This document shows positions 1-5,278 of a stretch of DNA of 10,350 nucleotides, piece after piece (the stretch's first letter is position 1; the number at the start of each line of letters is the position of its first letter). The stretch is from CAYQDB01 sp964416195 (GTDB taxonomy: Bacteria; Zixibacteria; MSB-5A5; GN15; FEB-12), in the NCBI GenBank assembly GCA_964416195.1, contig CAYQDB010000047.1:1-10350 (forward strand). The letters run 5' to 3'. Both the position numbers and the translations under genes were made by a program. The notes beneath the pieces are model-generated. The model searched no databases and was not told the DNA's origin. It was given only the letters and a program-made list of their open reading frames with translations.

Positions 1-2
1 AT

Positions 3-647
3 GAACTCGGAGTGCGCGAAAAAGCTCTTGGAATTGCCCCAGTCGGCTGTTCGGTATTTATGTACAACTACATAAACTGCGATTGTCTTGAGGCGGCGCA
101 CGGTCGCGCTCCGGCCTTTGCCACCGGTTTCAAGCGTCTTCGGCCGGATATGATTGTCTTTACCTATCAAGGGGACGGCGATCTGGCCTCAATTGGAACC
201 AACGAAATCATTCATGCTGCCAATCGCGGGGAAAAGTTCACTACTATCTTTATTAACAATGCTGTCTACGGTATGACCGGTGGTCAGATGGCACCTACTA
301 CCCTGCCGGGGCAAGTGACGACTACTTCTCCGATGGGACGTGATGTAAATGATATCGGATATCCGATTCGTGTTGCGGAGATGCTCGCTTCCTTGAAGAC
401 TCCAAGCTATATCGAGAGAGTCTCTGTCCATTCTCCTCGTCACATCATAAAGGCCAAACAGGCCATACGAAAGGCTTTTATATATCAAAAGGAGAACAGG
501 TGCTTCTCGTTGGTAGAAGTCCTCTCCACCTGTCCCACCAACTGGGGAAAGACGCCGAGCGAAGCGATACAATGGCTGGAAGCGCAGATGATTCCATACT
601 ACCCTCTCGGTTGCTTCAAAGAGCCAGGTAAAGAGGAGGAAAGCTGA
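3..647 (+). CDS. korB: 2-oxoacid:ferredoxin oxidoreductase, beta subunit (5' partial)
   Basis: This is the thiamine-diphosphate-binding beta subunit of a multi-subunit 2-oxoacid:ferredoxin oxidoreductase. The enzyme decarboxylates a 2-oxoacid to the acyl-CoA and passes electrons to ferredoxin in the cytoplasm. The frame is open from base 3, so the start and the first part of the protein (expected to carry a CPGC-type cluster motif) lie upstream. The GTG at 12 is internal to the conserved domain and is not a believable start. The visible part shows the diphosphate/Mg motif GDGD at 171-182 and the paired Asn-Asn at 255-260, followed by YGMTGGQMAPTT, all typical of the family. The C-terminal segments FSLVEVLSTCPTNWG and MIPYYPLG are also conserved in VorB/KorB-type beta subunits. 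The stop overlaps the next start by one base (TGATG). Family assignment is firm. Branched-chain 2-oxoacid versus 2-oxoglutarate specificity cannot be decided here; the style leans to the ketoisovalerate (Vor) type. Confidence 0.93.
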   Translation, partial: ELGVREKALGIAPVGCSVFMYNYINCDCLEAAHGRAPAFATGFKRLRPDMIVFTYQGDGDLASIGTNEIIHAANRGEKFTTIFINNAVYGMTGGQMAPTTLPGQVTTTSPMGRDVNDIGYPIRVAEMLASLKTPSYIERVSVHSPRHIIKAKQAIRKAFIYQKENRCFSLVEVLSTCPTNWGKTPSEAIQWLEAQMIPYYPLGCFKEPGKEEES

Positions 648-1210
648 TGGCCCAGTACGAAGTAACCTTTGCCGGATTTGGCGGCCAGGGAATTATGACG
701 GCCGGACAGCTCCTTGCCTACGCCGGTATCAGGGATGGCAAACAGGTAGTCTGGATTCCGTCCTATGGACCTGAGATGCGGGGCGGCACCGCTTACTGCA
801 CCGTGGTCATCTCCGATACCCGAATCGGCTCGCCTATTGTGACCAACCCGCTGTGCATTTGCGTCTTCAATCGCCCCTCTTTCGACAAGTTTGAACCGAG
901 AGTAAAGCCCGGTGGTTTGTTTATCGTCAACAGTTCTCTTATTGACATAACGTCTGACCGGACTGATTTCACTCAGTTGTTGGTGCCGGCGAATGATATG
1001 GCTATGCGTGCCGGCAATGTCAAATCAGCCAACGTGGCTGTCCTGGGTGCTTTTATCGGCGCCTCCGGGGTGGTCCCCTATGACACACTGGAGACAACTC
1101 TGAAAGCAAAACTCGGCAAGAAGAAGGACGTTCTCGAGATCAATCTAAAGGTTTTCAGGGAAGGGTATCAACTGGCCCTCGAATCTCACGGCCAAAAGGA
1201 CAAAGTATGA
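647..1210 (+). CDS. korC: 2-oxoacid:ferredoxin oxidoreductase, gamma subunit
   Basis: The 187-residue product is the gamma subunit, a Rossmann-like domain that pairs with the alpha and beta subunits and is linked in this superfamily with CoA and inter-subunit contacts. The glycine motif GFGGQG is at residues 10-15, followed by the family signatures QLLAYAG, PSYGPEMRGGTA and KPGGLFIVNSSL. The length is normal for a separate gamma chain. The ATG at 647 shares its A with the stop of the beta gene and is preceded by GGAGG at 635-639 with a 7-base gap, so the two are translationally coupled. The 3' end overlaps the next gene by four bases (ATGA at 1207-1210). There is no delta (dicluster ferredoxin) gene next to it as in some archaeal Vor/Kor operons. 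Either delta is upstream with alpha, or the downstream Fe-S proteins take its place (inference). Confidence 0.93.
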   Translation: MAQYEVTFAGFGGQGIMTAGQLLAYAGIRDGKQVVWIPSYGPEMRGGTAYCTVVISDTRIGSPIVTNPLCICVFNRPSFDKFEPRVKPGGLFIVNSSLIDITSDRTDFTQLLVPANDMAMRAGNVKSANVAVLGAFIGASGVVPYDTLETTLKAKLGKKKDVLEINLKVFREGYQLALESHGQKDKV

Positions 1211-1662
1211 ACCAGGACCTCCGCAAATTACCCAAAATAATTGACCACTATCCCCGAAAAGCAGAATCATTAATAGCCGTGCTCCAGGATATTCAAAAGG
1301 AGTATCATTATTTACCATCCGAAGCGTTGAAACAAACAGCGACGGCATTGGATGTTCCTTTGAGCAAAGTTCTTTCGGTGTCAACGTTCTACAACGCCTT
1401 CAGCTTGTATCCACGCGGAGAGCGGGTTATCCGTATCTGCGTCGGTACCACCTGTCACATTCGCGGTGCCCGACAGATCCAGGAACAACTGGAAAACCGC
1501 TTGAACATCAAGGCCGGCCAGACTACCCCCGACCTGAAATATACTCTCGAAGTAGTCAACTGTGTCGGCGCTTGCGCCATGGCGCCGGTGGTGATTGTGA
1601 ATGGGAAGTACTACGGTTCGGTCAAAGTCAGCGACGTCAAAAAACTTCTGAGGAGAGGCTGA
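1207..1662 (+). CDS. NuoE/HydC-type [2Fe-2S] thioredoxin-like subunit
   Basis: The 151-residue protein belongs to the NADH dehydrogenase 24-kDa family (NuoE, HoxE, HydC), which carries a single [2Fe-2S] cluster and sits next to the flavin subunit. The N-terminal helical part (residues 1-65) includes the typical LIAVLQDIQKEYHYLP and STFYNAF segments. The thioredoxin-like half carries the ligands Cys78 and Cys83 (C-x4-C) and Cys119 and Cys123 (C-x3-C), with NCVGACAMAPV around the second pair. The length matches the family. The ATG is embedded in the stop of the gamma gene (ATGA), with AAAGGA at 1195-1200 six bases upstream. It is followed after one base by the NuoF-like gene. This E-F order without any membrane Nuo subunit indicates a soluble NADH module, as in bifurcating hydrogenases or NAD-linked formate dehydrogenases, rather than respiratory complex I. 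Confidence 0.92.
   Translation: MNQDLRKLPKIIDHYPRKAESLIAVLQDIQKEYHYLPSEALKQTATALDVPLSKVLSVSTFYNAFSLYPRGERVIRICVGTTCHIRGARQIQEQLENRLNIKAGQTTPDLKYTLEVVNCVGACAMAPVVIVNGKYYGSVKVSDVKKLLRRG
1651..1658 (+). promoter_or_regulatory. Shine-Dalgarno supporting the GTG start at 1664
   Basis: AGGAGAGG lies inside the last codons of the NuoE-like gene and ends five bases before GTG 1664. This supports GTG as the start of the flavin subunit, placed one base after the preceding TGA (1660-1662). Confidence 0.75.
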
Positions 1663-1663
1663 A

Positions 1664-3520
1664 GTGCGAGTTCAGACCCCTCAGGATCTGCAGAATCTTC
1701 GCAGACAATGTCTGGCAGAACAAGAAAAGTTTCCGAAGAGAGTCCTCGTTTGCTGCGGGCCAGGATGTCTGGCCAATGGTGCTGCTAAAATCGTTGAAGA
1801 GTTCAGAAGATTACTCAAGAAAAAGCGCATAAAGGACTTCTCGGTCAAAGCTCTCAAGGAAACCGGGTGCCACGGGCTTTGCCAGCAGGGACCGCTGGTG
1901 GTCATTGAGCCACGGGGAATCTTCTACACCAAGGTAAAAGTCAAGCACGTTGAAGAGATCATCGAGCGTTCCATTAGAAACGATGAAATAGTTACGGACC
2001 TTCTCTATACTGACCCCAAAACCAACCGGACCATCGAAAGCTATGCCGATATAGATTTCTACTCCCGTCAGCATAGAATAGCCTTGCGTAACCTGGGGAA
2101 AATCAGCCAGTACAGTATTCGCGACTACATCACCAGAGACGGTTATCAGGCATTAGCCAAGGCTCTTACAATCATGACACCTGATCAGGTTATCGAAGAG
2201 GTTACAACATCAGGGCTGCGGGGACGCGGCGGCGCCGGATTCTCGACCGGGAGAAAGTGGGCCACCTGCCGGAAAGCAGAGGAGCAGCCACACTATGTCA
2301 TTTGCAATGGTGACGAAGGTGACCCGGGCGCATTCATGGATCGTGCAATTATGGAGGGTGATCCGCACTCAGTGCTGGAAGGCATGATAATCTGTGCTTT
2401 CGCGGTCGGGTCTCAGGATGGATACATCTATGTTCGCGAGGAATATCCTCTGGCTGTTCAAAACCTACAACTTGCGGTTGATCAGGCTAATGAATACGGA
2501 TTTCTTGGTGAAAACATCCTTGGCACGAACTTCTCCTTCAACATCAAGATTAGTCGCGGCGGCGGCGCCTTCGTGTGTGGTGAATCGTCAGCGCTGATGA
2601 AATCAGTCGCCGGCCAGGTGGGTGAGCCGCGCGCTAAGTATGTCCGATCCGTTCTTAAGGGGTTGTTTGACAAACCGACTGTGCTGAACAATGTCGAATC
2701 CTTTGCTAACGTACCGGTAGTCATCAGTGAAGGCGGCAAGCAGTTCGCTACTGTGGGCACTTCTAAAAGTACCGGCACCAAAGCTTTCTCGCTCGTCGGG
2801 AAAGTATGCAACACCGGCTTGATTGAGGTCCCCATGGGAACCACGCTACGCGAGATCATCTATGACATCGGCGGCGGTATACATAATGACCGACCTTTTA
2901 AAGCTGTGCAGACCGGCGGACCGTCAGGCGGCTGCCTCCCTGAGTCGAAACTTGACCTGCCGGTTGACTTTGACACTCTCACTGAAGCCGGGTCGATGAT
3001 GGGTTCCGGCGGTATGATTGTCTTGGACGACCACACCTGCGTTGTTGATCTTGCCAAGTATTTCCTTTCATTCCTGGTTGAGGAATCGTGCGGCAAATGT
3101 ATTCCCTGCCGCGAAGGTCTCTATCAGCTTCACCGGCTGGCGGTGAATATAAGCGAAGGGACAGCAACCGAAGAAGACCTCGAAAAAATGGAAAAACTGT
3201 CGGAGATGATAGTCATCGGGTCTCTGTGTGGCCTCGGCAAGTCCGGCCCAAACCCGTTTCTAAGCACCATAAGATATTTCCGTGACGAATACCTTGCCCA
3301 TATCAGGGACAAGCACTGTCCCGCTGGTGTCTGCCGGGAGCTGATTCGATACGAGGTCATTCCTGAGAAATGTGACGGTTGCATGGCCTGCATCTCGACC
3401 TGTGTTGTCGAGGCTATCACTGGGAAGAAAGGCGAGCCCCACATCATTGATCAGGACAAATGCGACAAATGTGGCGCCTGTTATGCAGTATGCAATCGGG
3501 ATGCGATCAAGGTGATTTAG
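1664..3520 (+). CDS. NuoF/HydB-type NADH-binding flavin subunit with N- and C-terminal Fe-S domains
   Basis: This 618-residue protein is the likely NAD(H)-binding flavoprotein of the complex. Domains in order: an N-terminal thioredoxin-like [2Fe-2S] domain (Cys30, Cys35, Cys69, Cys73); the 51-kDa FMN/NADH domain (GLRGRGGAGF at 184-193, NGDEGDPG at 215-222); an SLBB-like region; the NuoF C-terminal [4Fe-4S] site (Cys476, Cys479, Cys482, Cys522); and two 4Fe-4S ferredoxin motifs (Cys570/573/576/580 and Cys600/603/606/610). Respiratory NuoF is about 430 residues and lacks both end domains. The present layout is that of HydB in electron-bifurcating [FeFe] hydrogenases and related NAD-linked enzymes. 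No ligand is missing. It starts with GTG behind AGGAGAGG, directly after the NuoE-like gene. The context implies that electrons pass between the oxoacid oxidoreductase and NAD(H) here. Whether it bifurcates or simply reduces NAD cannot be read from sequence. Confidence 0.93.
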   Translation: MRVQTPQDLQNLRRQCLAEQEKFPKRVLVCCGPGCLANGAAKIVEEFRRLLKKKRIKDFSVKALKETGCHGLCQQGPLVVIEPRGIFYTKVKVKHVEEIIERSIRNDEIVTDLLYTDPKTNRTIESYADIDFYSRQHRIALRNLGKISQYSIRDYITRDGYQALAKALTIMTPDQVIEEVTTSGLRGRGGAGFSTGRKWATCRKAEEQPHYVICNGDEGDPGAFMDRAIMEGDPHSVLEGMIICAFAVGSQDGYIYVREEYPLAVQNLQLAVDQANEYGFLGENILGTNFSFNIKISRGGGAFVCGESSALMKSVAGQVGEPRAKYVRSVLKGLFDKPTVLNNVESFANVPVVISEGGKQFATVGTSKSTGTKAFSLVGKVCNTGLIEVPMGTTLREIIYDIGGGIHNDRPFKAVQTGGPSGGCLPESKLDLPVDFDTLTEAGSMMGSGGMIVLDDHTCVVDLAKYFLSFLVEESCGKCIPCREGLYQLHRLAVNISEGTATEEDLEKMEKLSEMIVIGSLCGLGKSGPNPFLSTIRYFRDEYLAHIRDKHCPAGVCRELIRYEVIPEKCDGCMACISTCVVEAITGKKGEPHIIDQDKCDKCGACYAVCNRDAIKVI

Positions 3521-3529
3521 GAGAGGAGA

Positions 3530-4306
3530 ATGGTTCACCTGATAATAAATGGAAAAGTTGCACAGGCCGAAGAAGGCGAAATGCTTCTGACTGTCATCCG
3601 ACGACAAGGAATAGAAATCCCCGCTCTATGTCACCATGAAGCTGTGGAGCCATTTGGCGCCTGTCGTCTCTGCACTGTTGAAATCACCAAGGAGGAATGG
3701 AACGGCTGGAAGAATCACGTCACTTCCTGCCTCTACCCCGTTGAAAGTAACCTGATCGTCAACACCCATTCCCCTACCGTTATTGAGCTGCGCAAGACAC
3801 TCATCGATCTCCTGCTGGCCCGCTGTCCCAACTCCCTCAAGATAAGACAGCTGGCTGAAGAATATGGCATCACCAAGACCAGCTACGAGGAAATCCCTGA
3901 TGCAGATAACTGCATCCTGTGTGGTCTTTGCACCCGTATTTGCGACCAGATGGGGTTTGACGCTATTTCAACGGTCGACCGGGGACACGGCAAGAGGGTC
4001 GCTCCGCCCTTTGACGAGGCCCCGCCTGACTGTGTGGGCTGTCTAGCCTGCGCTCTCAATTGTCCAACCAATGTCATTGAGTTTACGGATGAAGGCAATT
4101 ACCGCACTATCTGGAAGAAACAGTTCGAGCTCATTACCTGCGCCAAGTGCGGCAAGAAGACTATCACCAAGGAGTTTGCAGAGGTACTCAGTGAGTCGAG
4201 AAATATCCCCATGAGCTATTTTGAGATATGCGACGAGTGCCATCGCAAGGAGCTGGCGCAAGCAATGGGCGGGATTTGCTCATGGTCACGGGAGGCAGTG
4301 TCATGA
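3530..4306 (+). CDS. NuoG/HoxU/HydA-N-like Fe-S protein with CxxC...CxxC tail
   Basis: The 258-residue protein resembles the N-terminal, non-catalytic part of NuoG, HoxU or HydA and should be an intramolecular electron wire. It has a plant-type [2Fe-2S] domain (Cys34, Cys45, Cys48, Cys67) and two [4Fe-4S] motifs (Cys128/131/134/138 and Cys168/171/174/178). The His-plus-three-Cys [4Fe-4S] site that normally lies between them is absent; around LLLARCPNS (95-102) only Cys99 remains and the segment is short. The C-terminal 60 residues hold two CxxC pairs (204/207 and 234/237) about 27 residues apart, like a zinc ribbon or a rubredoxin-type site. There is no H-cluster domain and no molybdopterin domain. 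The ATG at 3530 has AGGAG at 3519-3523 overlapping the previous stop, with a six-base gap. The 3' end overlaps the next gene (ATGA at 4303-4306). Family is sure; partners and direction of electron flow are inferred from the operon. Confidence 0.88.
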   Translation: MVHLIINGKVAQAEEGEMLLTVIRRQGIEIPALCHHEAVEPFGACRLCTVEITKEEWNGWKNHVTSCLYPVESNLIVNTHSPTVIELRKTLIDLLLARCPNSLKIRQLAEEYGITKTSYEEIPDADNCILCGLCTRICDQMGFDAISTVDRGHGKRVAPPFDEAPPDCVGCLACALNCPTNVIEFTDEGNYRTIWKKQFELITCAKCGKKTITKEFAEVLSESRNIPMSYFEICDECHRKELAQAMGGICSWSREAVS

Positions 4307-4770
4307 AATCAAGATTCGTTGTCACTCCCAACCTCTGCACCGGCTGCCGTACTTGCGAGCTGGCATGCTCTTTTGCTCATGCCATAGATGGCAAACTCGG
4401 GAAATCCCGCATAACAGTCCTCAACGGAGGTATGAAAGACCTGTGGATTCCGGTCGTGTGCTTGCAGTGCGATGATCCCGCTTGTGTAAAGTCCTGTTTG
4501 GTGGACGCCCTAAGGCGGAATCCCGAAACGGGTGCAGTCGAACTCAACCAGGAAAAGTGCGTCAAGTGTATGGCGTGCGTGGCGGCCTGTCCATTTGGCT
4601 GCTCACTGTTTGACGAACAACATGACATGGTTGTCAAGTGTGACCTGTGCGGCGGTGATCCCGTATGTGCCCATTTCTGTCCTTCCGAGGCGCTTTCGTT
4701 AAAACCGATTACAGAAAATCAGCCTCATAGACAGCAGATGCCCACATCTGCACCGTCAACAGTTAAGTAA
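4303..4770 (+). CDS. Four-cluster ferredoxin-like electron-transfer subunit (HycB/DmsB-type)
   Basis: The 155-residue protein has sixteen cysteines in four groups: 12/15/18/22, 53/56/61/65, 86/89/92/96 and 113/116/122/126. This is the pattern of HycB, CooF and DMSO-reductase beta-type Fe-S subunits, each binding four [4Fe-4S] clusters. The spacing with C-x4-C and C-x5-C variants in groups two and four is typical of that family. An extra Cys100 and a polar, proline-bearing tail (from about 135) with no cysteine follow. The ATG at 4303 overlaps the preceding TGA (ATGA) and has GGGAGG at 4290-4295 seven bases upstream; in-frame upstream codons lie inside the previous gene and are not used. Such proteins usually serve a molybdenum/tungsten enzyme or hydrogenase, none of which is in this window. 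Here it is the last operon gene and probably hands electrons to or from the oxoacid oxidoreductase complex (inference). Confidence 0.9.
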   Translation: MKSRFVVTPNLCTGCRTCELACSFAHAIDGKLGKSRITVLNGGMKDLWIPVVCLQCDDPACVKSCLVDALRRNPETGAVELNQEKCVKCMACVAACPFGCSLFDEQHDMVVKCDLCGGDPVCAHFCPSEALSLKPITENQPHRQQMPTSAPSTVK

Positions 4771-4779
4771 GTTATAACC

Positions 4780-4799
4780 AGGGCTGGGTCCCGAGCCCT
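4780..4799 (+). terminator. Short GC hairpin after the redox operon
   Basis: AGGGCT (4780-4785) and AGCCCT (4794-4799) form a 6-bp stem with an eight-base loop, starting ten bases after the last operon stop. No U-tract follows, so it is a weak intrinsic terminator at best and may instead protect an mRNA 3' end. Confidence 0.35.
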
Positions 4800-4801
4800 C
4801 T

Positions 4802-4830
4802 AAAGCGAACAAAAACCTAACATTCGCTTT
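4802..4830. repeat. Perfect 8-bp inverted repeat, possible terminator or operator
   Basis: AAAGCGAA (4802-4809) is exactly inverted as TTCGCTTT (4823-4830) around a 13-base, A-rich loop. It lies two bases after the preceding hairpin. The right arm ends in three T's but no longer T-run follows. Termination of the redox operon is the simplest role; a protein-binding site is possible. Confidence 0.35.
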
Positions 4831-4962
4831 CAAGAGTCCTGACCTTTTCCCTACTGTTCAAGGCTTGACAAACAAGGGGGTGGCCATTCTGTTTTGGCAG
4901 CCATTTCATTCCATTAAGTGTCCATAATAGCTGGTTGAAAAGAATTTAATCCAACAAAACAC

Positions 4963-4990
4963 TTGACATATACGACCAAAGTAGTATTTT
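4963..4990 (+). promoter_or_regulatory. Candidate sigma70-type promoter for the secreted-protein gene
   Basis: A perfect TTGACA (4963-4968) is followed after 16 bases by TATTTT (4985-4990), which matches four of six positions of TATAAT. The surroundings are AT-rich. If used, transcription would start near 4997 and leave a leader of about 280 bases before the gene at 5279, containing both palindromes and the mini-frame. Two other TTGACA copies (4865-4870 and 5253-5258) have no fitting -10 box or lie too close to the start codon. Confidence 0.35.
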
Positions 4991-5075
4991 TTAACGTAGT
5001 TTGATCTCGTTTCATCTTCGGGTTTTCGATCTTTGTCTTAACGGGAGATCTACTATTGTTTGTACTTCGTGCCAA

Positions 5076-5087
5076 GGCAAGCTTGCC
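5076..5087. repeat. Perfect 12-bp palindrome in leader region
   Basis: GGCAAGCTTGCC is its own reverse complement. It has no loop, so it fits a dimeric protein-binding site better than an RNA hairpin. It lies about 190 bases upstream of the secreted-protein start and downstream of the candidate promoter. No known regulator consensus is recognised, and chance cannot be excluded. Confidence 0.3.
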
Positions 5088-5114
5088 GAATAGCTCTTTG
5101 AACTTATTAGATAC

Positions 5115-5127
5115 ATCACATTGTGAT
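5115..5127. promoter_or_regulatory. 6-1-6 palindrome, possible operator
   Basis: ATCACA and TGTGAT are separated by a single T. The half-sites TCACA/TGTGA recall CRP-family sites, but they are in reversed order and too close together for the classical TGTGA-N6-TCACA arrangement. No regulator can be named from this. Confidence 0.25.
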
Positions 5128-5153
5128 CGCATGAAAAATCAGGAGGAAAGAGT

Positions 5154-5177
5154 ATGAAAGAGACATCAAGCGCTTAG
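5154..5177 (+). CDS. Seven-codon reading frame behind a strong Shine-Dalgarno (leader peptide or gene remnant)
   Basis: AGGAGG at 5141-5146 is followed after seven bases by ATG and a frame reading MKETSSA before TAG (5175-5177). The Shine-Dalgarno is stronger than those of most genes in this window, which is odd for such a short frame. Past the stop the same frame continues for ten codons (VALLLYPAK-like) to TGA at about 5205. It could be the broken start of a lost secreted-protein gene, a translated leader peptide affecting the gene at 5279, or chance. No function is assigned. Confidence 0.25.
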   Translation: MKETSSA

Positions 5178-5265
5178 GTAGCGCTGTTGCTGTATCCGGC
5201 CAAGTGAATGTATTGAATTCATTGGGTTTTCGGTCTACTAATCCTTAACGAATTGACAACGGTTT

Positions 5266-5271
5266 GAGGAG
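5266..5271 (+). promoter_or_regulatory. Shine-Dalgarno deciding the ATG start at 5279
   Basis: GAGGAG ends seven bases before ATG 5279. The in-frame TTG at 5264 would include this site within the gene and adds charged residues before the signal peptide, so ATG 5279 is preferred. Confidence 0.8.
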
Positions 5272-5278
5272 AAGAACT

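Larger units (their letters stand above)
4771..5278. other. 508-base intergenic region with regulatory-looking elements
   Basis: No convincing protein gene lies here. It is more AT-rich than its flanks. Reading left to right it contains a short GC hairpin (4780-4799), an 8-bp inverted repeat (4802-4830), a TTGACA/TATTTT promoter candidate (4963-4990), a 12-bp palindrome (5076-5087), a 6-1-6 palindrome (5115-5127) and a strong Shine-Dalgarno with a seven-codon frame (5141-5177). No tRNA-like arms or riboswitch consensus were recognised. It separates the redox operon from the secreted-protein gene, so a transcription end followed by a new promoter is expected. Confidence 0.6.

Noticed and set aside
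1207..3520. Respiratory complex I fragment
   Set aside because: No membrane or hydrophilic Nuo subunits B, C, D, H or others are nearby, and the NuoF-like protein has the extended HydB layout rather than the short NuoF form.
4228..4302. Longer N-terminus for the four-cluster ferredoxin
   Set aside because: It would lie wholly inside the previous gene. The ATG at 4303 has a good Shine-Dalgarno and begins right at the conserved first cluster domain.
3530..4306. [FeFe] hydrogenase HydA
   Set aside because: Only the N-terminal Fe-S part is present; there is no H-cluster domain (no TSCCP or related motifs) in this or any neighbouring gene.
4865..4893. Second TTGACA promoter candidate
   Set aside because: At 17-base spacing the -10 position reads TCTGTT, a poor match to the consensus.
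5115..5127. CRP or FNR binding site
   Set aside because: The half-sites are in the wrong order and have one-base spacing, so neither consensus is met.
4914..5132. 72-codon open frame on the minus strand within the intergenic region
   Set aside because: No Shine-Dalgarno before its ATG (the complement reads CCTCCT-like), no recognisable domain, and it overlaps promoter-like and palindromic elements on the other strand. A degraded gene cannot be excluded, but nothing supports it.
5264..5278. TTG start for the 302-residue secreted protein
   Set aside because: It overlaps the Shine-Dalgarno used by ATG 5279 and would put extra Arg-rich residues in front of an already normal signal peptide.
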